Positions 58,790-64,000 of a DNA stretch of 64,000 bases are shown here, in pieces; position 1 is the first letter of the stretch, and each line of letters begins with the position of its first letter. Location of the stretch: NCBI RefSeq assembly GCF_020982545.1, contig NZ_JAJKLK010000001.1, forward strand, positions 620,001 through 684,000, in the 5' to 3' direction. The notes beneath the pieces were generated by a model that did not search any database, was not told the DNA's origin, and saw only the letters and a program-made list of their open reading frames with translations. Origin of the DNA: Streptomyces sp. MNU76. GTDB taxonomy: Bacteria; Actinomycetota; Actinomycetes; Streptomycetales; Streptomycetaceae. The translations under genes and the position numbers were made by a program.

Positions 58790-59734
58790 TCAGCCCGCGG
58801 ACCCCTCGGCGGAGCCCCGGGCGGCCGGAACCGTGTCCTTCGCCACACCCGTCCCGGCGGCCTCCCGGGCCTGCGGGACCCCGCACTCCGCCGGGTCCCC
58901 GGGCGCCGTCTCCAGGGCCCGCGCGCGGCGCCTGGCCAGCGGTGTCGCCAGCGCGGTCAGCACCATGAACGCGGCGATGGCGAGCAGCACGATCGTCGCG
59001 CCGGGCGGCACGTCCTGGTAGTACGAGGTGACCGTGCCGCCGATCGTCACGGTCACCCCGAGGGCCACGGCGATCGCGAACGTCGCCGCGAAACTGCGGG
59101 TGAGCTGCTGTGCGGCGGCGACGGGCACGACCATCAGCGCGGACACCAGCAGCAGTCCGACGACGCGCATGGCGACCGTCACGGTCACCGCCGCCGTGAC
59201 CGCCGTCAGCAGGTTCAGCGCCCGCACCGGCAGACCGGTCACCCGGGCGAACTCCTCGTCCTGGCTGACCGCGAACAGCTGCCGGCGCAGCCCCAGCGTC
59301 ATCACGATCACGAACGCGGCGAGCACGCAGATCGCGGTGATGTCCTCCTGTGACACGGTCGACAGCGAGCCGAAGAGGAACGACATCAGGTTGGCGTTGG
59401 TGCCGCCGGGCGCGAGGTTGATGAGCATCACACCGCCGGCCATGCCGCCGTAGAAGAGCATGGCGAGCGCGATGTCGCCGCGCGTCCTGCCGTACCAGCG
59501 GATCAGCTCCATGAGTACCGCGCCCACCACGGACACCAGCGTCGCCATCCAGACCGGCGACCAGGAGAGCATGAAGCCGAGGCCGACGCCGGTCATCGCG
59601 ACATGGCCGATGCCGTCGCCCATCAGGGCCTGACGGCGCTGGACGAGGTAGATGCCGATGGCGGGCGCGGTGATGCCGACGAGGACGGCGGCGAGCAGGG
59701 CCCGCTGCATGAAGGCGTAGTCGAGGAATTCCAT
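58790..59734 (-). CDS. znuB: Zinc ABC transporter permease ZnuB
   Basis: 314-residue membrane protein of the ABC-3 (Mn/Zn) permease family with about 7-8 helices: FMQRALLAAVLVGITAPAIG, RRQALMGDGIGHVAMTGVGL and LLLVSALMVVPVAAAQQLTR. The C-terminal ~45 residues are a hydrophilic tail. It forms the zinc channel with ZnuC and ZnuA and lies 13 bp behind znuC in the same operon. Confidence 0.94.
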   Translation of the reverse strand: MEFLDYAFMQRALLAAVLVGITAPAIGIYLVQRRQALMGDGIGHVAMTGVGLGFMLSWSPVWMATLVSVVGAVLMELIRWYGRTRGDIALAMLFYGGMAGGVMLINLAPGGTNANLMSFLFGSLSTVSQEDITAICVLAAFVIVMTLGLRRQLFAVSQDEEFARVTGLPVRALNLLTAVTAAVTVTVAMRVVGLLLVSALMVVPVAAAQQLTRSFAATFAIAVALGVTVTIGGTVTSYYQDVPPGATIVLLAIAAFMVLTALATPLARRRARALETAPGDPAECGVPQAREAAGTGVAKDTVPAARGSAEGSAG

Positions 59735-59747
59735 CGTGGGTGCCTTC

Positions 59748-60515
59748 TCAGCTCAGCAGACCCGTACGGACGGGCTCGGCGCCCGGTGCCGCGTGCGGGT
59801 GGACGTGGTCGTGGCCGGGCAGCGCGTGCTGGCCGACCGCCTTCGGGGGCGGGCCGTCGTGGGTGACACAGCCGTCGCGCAGGACGACCGCGCGGTCGAT
59901 CAGCGGCTCCAGCGGGCCGAGTTCGTGCAGGACCAGCAGCACGGTCGTGCCGTGGGCGACCTGCTCGCGCAGGGTCGCGGCCAGCACCTCCTGGCTGGCC
60001 AGGTCGACGCCCGCCATGGGCTCGTCCATGATCAGCAGCTCGGGTTCGGAGGCGAGGGCACGGGCGATGAGGACGCGCTGGTGCTGGCCGCCGGAGAGGG
60101 CGTTCACCGAGTCCTTGGCGCGGTCCGCCATGCCGACCATGTCCAGGGCGTGCCGGATCGCCTCGCGGTCGGCCTTGCGCAGGATGCCGAGGCGGGTGCG
60201 GGAGAGCCGGCCGGAGGTCACGACCTCCGTGACCGTCGCCGGGACACCGCCGGCGGCCGTGGTGCGCTGCGGCACGTACCCGACGCGCCGCCAGTCGCGG
60301 AAGCGGCGCCGGGGGGTGCCGAACAGCTCGATCTCGCCGGCGCTGACCGGCACCTGCCCGATCACCGTGCGGACGGCGGTGGACTTCCCGGAGCCGTTGG
60401 CGCCGAGCAGCGCGACGACCTCACCGCGGCGCACGGTGAGGTCGATGCCGCGCAGGACGGTGCGCGAGCCCAGGTCGGCGCGGACGCCGCGCAACGTGAT
60501 GACGGGCTCGGTCAT
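59748..60515 (-). CDS. znuC: Zinc ABC transporter ATP-binding protein ZnuC
   Basis: 255-residue ATPase: Walker A LLGANGSGKSTAV, Q-loop VPQRT, signature LSGGQHQRVLIARAL, Walker B LLIMDEP and switch His in LVLHELG. The C-terminus has a His-rich stretch (GQHALPGHDHVHPHAAPG) that could bind zinc, a feature reported for some metal importers. It lies 28 bp behind znuA. Confidence 0.94.
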   Translation of the reverse strand: MTEPVITLRGVRADLGSRTVLRGIDLTVRRGEVVALLGANGSGKSTAVRTVIGQVPVSAGEIELFGTPRRRFRDWRRVGYVPQRTTAAGGVPATVTEVVTSGRLSRTRLGILRKADREAIRHALDMVGMADRAKDSVNALSGGQHQRVLIARALASEPELLIMDEPMAGVDLASQEVLAATLREQVAHGTTVLLVLHELGPLEPLIDRAVVLRDGCVTHDGPPPKAVGQHALPGHDHVHPHAAPGAEPVRTGLLS

Positions 60516-60543
60516 GCCTGCTGCCTCCGGATGATCAACAAGG

Positions 60544-61506
60544 TCACTTGGCTCCCAGGGCCGTCTGGAGGGCCTTGAGGTTGGCTTCCTGGACCGCGAA
60601 GTAGTCCTTGCCGCGCGACTTCTCGGTGATGCCCTCGATCGGGTCGAGGACGTCGGTCTTCAGGTTCGCGTCGGCGGCGATGGTCTTCGCGGTCTTGTCG
60701 CTGACCAGTGTCTCGTAGAACACCGTGGTCACACCGTCGGCCTTCGCCATCTTCTCAAGGTCCTTGACCCGGGCGGCACTCGGCTCGGACTCGGGGTCGA
60801 GACCGGTGATGGACTCCTCGGTGAGGCCGTAGCGCTCGGCGAGGTAGCCGAAGGCGGCGTGGGTGGTGATGAAGACCTTGGTCTTCGTGTCCCTCAGCCC
60901 GCCTGCGAACTGGTCGTTCAGCGCGCCCAGCTTCTCGACCAGGGCCTCGGTGTTGGTCTTGTAGGTGTCCGCGTGGTCCGGGTCGGCCTTCTCGAAGGCG
61001 GCGCCGACACCCTTGGCGACCTCGGCGTACTTCACGGGGTCGAGCCAGACGTGGGGGTCCTTGCCCTCCAGTTCCTCGTTCTCGTGGTCGTCGTGCTCTT
61101 CCGAGTGGCCGCCGACCTCGTTGCCGTGGTGCTCCAGGTCAGTCAGCGTGGCGGCGTCGATCTTCGTCTCGTGGCCGGACTGCGCGACCGCCTCGTCGAC
61201 GGAGGGCTGCAGGCCCTTGAGGTAGAGCACGGCGTCCGACTCCTGGAGCGCGGCCGTCTGCTTGGCGCTGATCTCCAGGTCGTGCGGCTCCTGGCCGGGC
61301 TGGGTCAGACTGGTGACGTTCACGTGCTTCCCGCCGATCTGCTCGGCGAGGAAGGCCATCGGATAGAACGACGCGACGACGTCGAACTTGTCGGTGTTGC
61401 CCGCGGCGGCGGTGTCGCCGCCGCACGCGGTGAGAGTGGTGAGGCCGAGAGCGGCGGCCGCGGTCGCCGCCGCGGGTATCAGAAGGCGTCGTCGTACTAC
61501 GTTCAT
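60544..61506 (-). CDS. znuA: Zinc ABC transporter substrate-binding lipoprotein ZnuA
   Basis: 320-residue metal-binding lipoprotein (cluster A-I). Signal and lipobox: RRRLLIPAAATAAAALGLTT then LTAC. Zinc ligands fit QPGQEPHDLE (His), DPHVWLDPV (His), TTHAAFGYLAERY (His) and a later Asp/Glu; the acidic, His-rich loop HHGNEVGGHSEEHDDHENEE is the usual zinc-capturing loop. Three in-frame ATGs exist (61521, 61515, 61506). I choose 61506, because it is seven bases behind the -10 hexamer while the other two lie inside the promoter. Confidence 0.93.
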   Translation of the reverse strand: MNVVRRRLLIPAAATAAAALGLTTLTACGGDTAAAGNTDKFDVVASFYPMAFLAEQIGGKHVNVTSLTQPGQEPHDLEISAKQTAALQESDAVLYLKGLQPSVDEAVAQSGHETKIDAATLTDLEHHGNEVGGHSEEHDDHENEELEGKDPHVWLDPVKYAEVAKGVGAAFEKADPDHADTYKTNTEALVEKLGALNDQFAGGLRDTKTKVFITTHAAFGYLAERYGLTEESITGLDPESEPSAARVKDLEKMAKADGVTTVFYETLVSDKTAKTIAADANLKTDVLDPIEGITEKSRGKDYFAVQEANLKALQTALGAK

Positions 61507-61543
61507 GACAGTCATTTTCATCTTGTCTGGAAACGATTGTCAA
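61506..61543 (-). promoter_or_regulatory. znuA promoter covered by two Zur-type boxes
   Basis: On the minus strand TTGACA (61538-61543), 18 bases, GAAAAT (61514-61519). Box 1, TGACAATCGTTTCCA (61528-61542), overlaps the -35; box 2, TGAAAATGACTGTCA (61506-61520), overlaps the -10 and the start codon. Both follow the 15-bp TGAnAAT-N-ATTnTCA palindrome of actinobacterial Zur sites with some mismatches. Confidence 0.8.
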
Positions 61544-61610
61544 CAAGCCGGGTGGTAAGCCCTTGGTAAGGCGTTTGTCCCGCATCGGCCGTCTCCTTCT
61601 TCGAACCGAT

Positions 61611-61641
61611 TTGATCCGAGGGCAGGCCGCGCCGGTAACCT
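61611..61641 (+). promoter_or_regulatory. Putative glyS promoter
   Basis: TTGATC (61611-61616), 19 bases, TAACCT (61636-61641). The leader of about 75 bases shows no T-box-like structure. Confidence 0.45.
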
Positions 61642-61721
61642 GAAGCATTCGCTCTGAAGCGCGTCCGCTTCCTCCAGGAGCGCATCGCTTCGTCGCCCGT
61701 CGTCGTAATGAAGAGAGCACC

Positions 61722-63104
61722 GTGGCCGCCGACAAGATCGACACCATCGTCAGCCTGAGCAAGCGCCGTGGCTTCGTATTCCCGTGCAGCGAGATCTACG
61801 GCGGCCAGCGTGCCGCCTGGGACTACGGACCGCTGGGTGTCGAGCTCAAGGAGAACCTCAAGCGTCAGTGGTGGCGCTACATGGTGACGTCGCGCGAGGA
61901 CGTGGTCGGTATCGACTCGTCCGTCATCCTGGCCTCCGAGGTCTGGGTGGCATCCGGCCACGTCGCCACCTTCTCCGACCCGCTCACCGAGTGCACCGCG
62001 TGCCACAAGCGGTACCGCGCGGACCACCTGGAAGAGGGTTACGAGGAGAAGAAGGGCTACGCCCCGGCGAACGGCCTGGCCGACATCAACTGCCCCAACT
62101 GTGGCAACAAGGGCCAGTTCACCGAGCCCAAGCAGTTCTCGGGTCTGCTCTCCACCCACCTCGGCCCCACCCAGGACACCGGCTCCATCGCCTACCTGCG
62201 TCCCGAGACCGCCCAGGGCATCTTCACCAACTTCGCCCAGGTGCAGACCACTTCGCGCCGCAAGCCGCCCTTCGGCATCGCCCAGATGGGCAAGTCCTTC
62301 CGCAACGAGATCACGCCCGGCAACTTCATCTTCCGCACCCGCGAGTTCGAGCAGATGGAGATGGAGTTCTTCGTCAAGCCGGGCGAGGACGAGAAGTGGC
62401 AGGAGTACTGGATGCAGGAGCGGTGGAACTGGTACACCGGCCTGGGTCTGCGGGAAGAGAACATGCGCTGGTACGAGCACCCGCAGGAGAAGCTCTCCCA
62501 CTACTCCAAGCGCACCGCCGACATCGAGTACCGCTTCCAGTTCGGCGGCAGCGAGTGGGGCGAGCTGGAGGGCGTCGCCAACCGCACCGACTACGACCTC
62601 GGCGCGCACTCCAAGGCCTCCGGCCAGGACCTGTCGTACTACGACCAGGAGGCGGGCGAGCGCTACACGCCGTACGTCATCGAGCCGGCGGCCGGTGTCG
62701 GCCGCACGATGCTGGCGTTCCTCCTCGACGCCTACACCGAGGACGAGGCGCCCAACGCCAAGGGCAAGCTGGAGAAGCGCACGGTGCTGCGCCTGGACCA
62801 CCGGATCGCCCCGGTGAAGGTGGCCGTCCTGCCGCTGTCCCGCAACCCCGAGCTGTCCCCGAAGGCGAAGGGGCTCGCGTCGGCGCTGCGGCAGAACTGG
62901 AACATCGAGTTCGACGACGCGGGTGCGATCGGTCGGCGTTACCGCCGCCAGGACGAGATCGGTACGCCGTACTGCGTGACCGTCGACTTCGACACGCTCG
63001 ACGACAACGCTGTGACCGTGCGCGAGCGGGACTCGATGAAGCAGGAGCGGGTGTCTCTCGACCAGATCGAGGGGTACCTCGCCGCTCGGCTCGTGGGCGC
63101 GTGA
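61722..63104 (+). CDS. glyS: Glycine--tRNA ligase
   Basis: 460-residue class II, alpha2-type glycyl-tRNA synthetase. Motif 1 and the Gly pocket are in [17 protein letters not shown], a zinc-type CTACHKRY and CPNCGNKG pair is present, motif 2 is [20 protein letters not shown], and motif 3 is [10 protein letters not shown]. The C-terminal anticodon-binding domain starts near [10 protein letters not shown]. It charges tRNA-Gly. The GTG start has GAAGAGAG about five bases upstream; it is divergent from znuA by 215 bp. Confidence 0.97.
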   Translation: MAADKIDTIVSLSKRRGFVFPCSEIYGGQRAAWDYGPLGVELKENLKRQWWRYMVTSREDVVGIDSSVILASEVWVASGHVATFSDPLTECTACHKRYRADHLEEGYEEKKGYAPANGLADINCPNCGNKGQFTEPKQFSGLLSTHLGPTQDTGSIAYLRPETAQGIFTNFAQVQTTSRRKPPFGIAQMGKSFRNEITPGNFIFRTREFEQMEMEFFVKPGEDEKWQEYWMQERWNWYTGLGLREENMRWYEHPQEKLSHYSKRTADIEYRFQFGGSEWGELEGVANRTDYDLGAHSKASGQDLSYYDQEAGERYTPYVIEPAAGVGRTMLAFLLDAYTEDEAPNAKGKLEKRTVLRLDHRIAPVKVAVLPLSRNPELSPKAKGLASALRQNWNIEFDDAGAIGRRYRRQDEIGTPYCVTVDFDTLDDNAVTVRERDSMKQERVSLDQIEGYLAARLVGA

Positions 63105-63171
63105 TGCCAGGGCCGGGTTCGCCTCTGCCTGGCTCGAGTGATTGACCGGCCGCGGGTCGTTCGTTGTTGGT

Positions 63172-63209
63172 CGCGCAGTTCCCCGCGCCCCTTACGGGCG
63201 CGGGGAACT
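63172..63209. repeat. Dispersed repeat family A, palindromic copy
   Basis: CGCGCAGTTCCCCGCGCCCC (63172-63191) and GGGCGCGGGGAACT (63196-63209) around TTAC. The second arm breaks off just before the end of the exonuclease-like pseudogene. It lies 67 bp behind glyS. Confidence 0.85.
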
Positions 63210-63216
63210 CGGCGTT

Positions 63217-63637
63217 CTACAGGTCCAGGTCGGCGAAGGGGGCCGCGTGGTCGGAGGCCTGGTTGCGTTTTGAGGTGACTGTGGTGAAGGGCTCGAAGGT
63301 TCTCGGGGCCCAGATGCCCCGGCGTTCCACGCCGACGTGTGCCACGCGGTCCCACAGGTCCGGGCTGAACATGAGGTAGCCGAGCTTCTGTTCGTCGCGT
63401 TTGCCGGTGCCGTGGGTGCCCGGGGGTGCCATAGCTCTCGTGGGTCATGGCCTTGCGCAGGCCCGCGTCGAGGAGGAGCTTGATGGGGGCCTGGTCAGTG
63501 TGTCGTTGAGGTCGCCGGCCACGACGACCCGTGAGGAGCGTTCGAGGGTGGCCTCATGGATCTCCCTGACCCGCTTCCCCTGGGCCTTGCGGCGCTTGTC
63601 GTTCTCGGAGGCCTTTCCGAAGCCCTTGCTCTTGAAT
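63217..63637 (-). pseudogene. Endonuclease/exonuclease/phosphatase family protein, truncated and frameshifted
   Basis: Fragments of the C-terminal part of an EEP-family enzyme occur in three frames. They are KSKGFGKASENDKRRKAQGK to VVVAGDLNDT (metal motif GDLND), then APIKLLLDAGLRKAMTHESY, then TGKRDEQKLGYLMFSPDLW to NQASDHAAPFADLDL (the SDH motif) and stop. Frame changes fall near 63500 and 63430. The 5' part is missing because the IS605-type end abuts it at about 63640. The gene is dead; sequencing error could explain one shift but not the truncation. Confidence 0.82.
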
Positions 63638-64000
63638 TGACATCCTCCCCCTCCTTGAAGGGGGATTCCAACCCGGGTGGGTTGAGGTTCACGGACGCTC
63701 GACCGCTGGTTGGGCGGTGCCGTCCCTCCGGCACCGGCTGCTCGCCGGGGGCGGGGGATCCCGCCCTGTCCTGCCGCGATGTTGATACTGGCGTTGGTGT
63801 CGGCGTTGCAGGTGAAGCCGCAGGAGGAACAGACGAACCCGGCTTGGCTCTTGCGCGAGTTCTTGTCGATCCACCCACAGGCACTGCACCGCAGAGACGT
63901 GTAGGGGGCGGGAACGTCCTCGACCCGGCCGGGGGCCTTGTGCCCGGTGCGCTGCCGCAGCAGGCCCCAGCCCTGGGCGAGGATGGACCGGTTCAGGCCG
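63445..64000 (-). CDS. tnpB: IS605-family TnpB (RNA-guided endonuclease-like), partial, with read-through tail
   Basis: About 120 C-terminal residues of an OrfB/TnpB protein are visible, entering from the right edge: a zinc finger SLRCSACGWIDKNSRKSQ and FVCSSCGFTC, followed by the RuvC-III motif NADTNASINIAAGQ. TnpB proteins cut DNA guided by an RNA made from the 3' end of the element. No stop codon lies before the element end: the frame continues through the terminal hairpin and on into the exonuclease-like remnant, stopping only at 63445-63447. That adds about 65 foreign residues. The catalytic N-terminal part is outside the window. Confidence 0.85.
   Translation of the reverse strand, partial: GLNRSILAQGWGLLRQRTGHKAPGRVEDVPAPYTSLRCSACGWIDKNSRKSQAGFVCSSCGFTCNADTNASINIAAGQGGIPRPRRAAGAGGTAPPNQRSSVREPQPTRVGIPLQGGGGCQFKSKGFGKASENDKRRKAQGKRVREIHEATLERSSRVVVAGDLNDTLTRPPSSSSSTRACARP
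63638..64000 (-). mobile_element. Right part of an IS200/IS605-type element
   Basis: The element end is marked by a subterminal hairpin CCCCCT-CCTTGA-AGGGGG (63647-63664) in the context gacatcctccccctccttga, the usual end of these single-strand-transposing elements, which lack terminal inverted repeats. It contains tnpB and extends beyond the window. It interrupts an EEP-family gene. No TnpA is visible. Confidence 0.82.

Noticed and set aside
61544..61721. T-box riboswitch before glyS
   Set aside because: The leader is too short and contains no recognisable T-box sequence or specifier stem.

Overview
This is a very GC-rich stretch of actinobacterial chromosome, almost certainly from a Streptomyces. 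The support for that is strong third-position GC bias, many GTG starts, leaderless promoters, and the gene order hrcA-dnaJ2-nitronate monooxygenase-rsmE, phoH-ybeY-corC-era and recO-uppS-zur. A SpoIIE-type phosphatase, an AfsR-type regulator and a tricorn-like peptidase agree with it. Most of the window is conserved core chromosome with small accessory pieces between core blocks. No rRNA, tRNA, CRISPR array or prophage was seen.

Layout. 1-6.3 kb: a multi-HAMP hybrid histidine kinase (cut by the left edge), divergent from a PP2C/SpoIIE phosphatase with its own anti-sigma-type ATPase domain. 6.4-15.5 kb: hemW, an Uma2-fold protein, a DUF3097 protein, an MBL hydrolase, the CIRCE-controlled hrcA-dnaJ2 pair, nitronate monooxygenase, rsmE, a VOC protein and a lipoprotein. 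15.6-24.2 kb: tricorn-like peptidase, HIT protein, RNase Z, adenosine deaminase, a PfkB kinase and glucarate dehydratase. 24.3-31.7 kb: phoH carrying an in-frame intein, ybeY, a CBS-domain CorC-like membrane protein, a YjbR protein, a cytidine-deaminase-like protein without zinc ligands, a small exported protein, a lone P-II gene and era. 31.7-41.8 kb: a VOC protein, an exported protein-arginine deiminase, a GH1 glucosidase with an MFS transporter, a protealysin-type M4 protease with its emfourin-like inhibitor, leuA with an attenuation leader, and a zinc-ribbon TerB-like protein. 41.9-49.7 kb: a peptide-type ABC importer operon with a permease-ATPase fusion and a DapA-family lyase, divergent from a FadR-type regulator. 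49.7-55.5 kb: a phosphatase, a gene remnant, a VanX-like dipeptidase, an AfsR/SARP regulator and an HD protein. 55.7-63.1 kb: recO, uppS, the znuACB-zur zinc locus and glyS. The right end holds an exonuclease/phosphatase pseudogene interrupted by an IS605-type TnpB element.

Regulation visible in the sequence: a perfect CIRCE before hrcA; two Zur-type palindromes covering the znuA promoter; a leucine-rich leader peptide with competing hairpins before leuA; a strong promoter plus a direct-repeat/palindrome operator before the ABC operon; and about a dozen genes whose -10 hexamer sits 6-7 nt before the start codon, implying leaderless mRNA. Seven copies of one palindromic 20-bp repeat lie mainly behind genes, but one lies in frame inside the AfsR-like gene.

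The points most worth a second look are the PhoH intein just before Walker B, the exported arginine deiminase with an intact PAD-type triad, the protease/inhibitor pair, the TnpB reading frame running into the gene it interrupted, the repeat-linked permease-ATPase fusion, and the orphan P-II gene.
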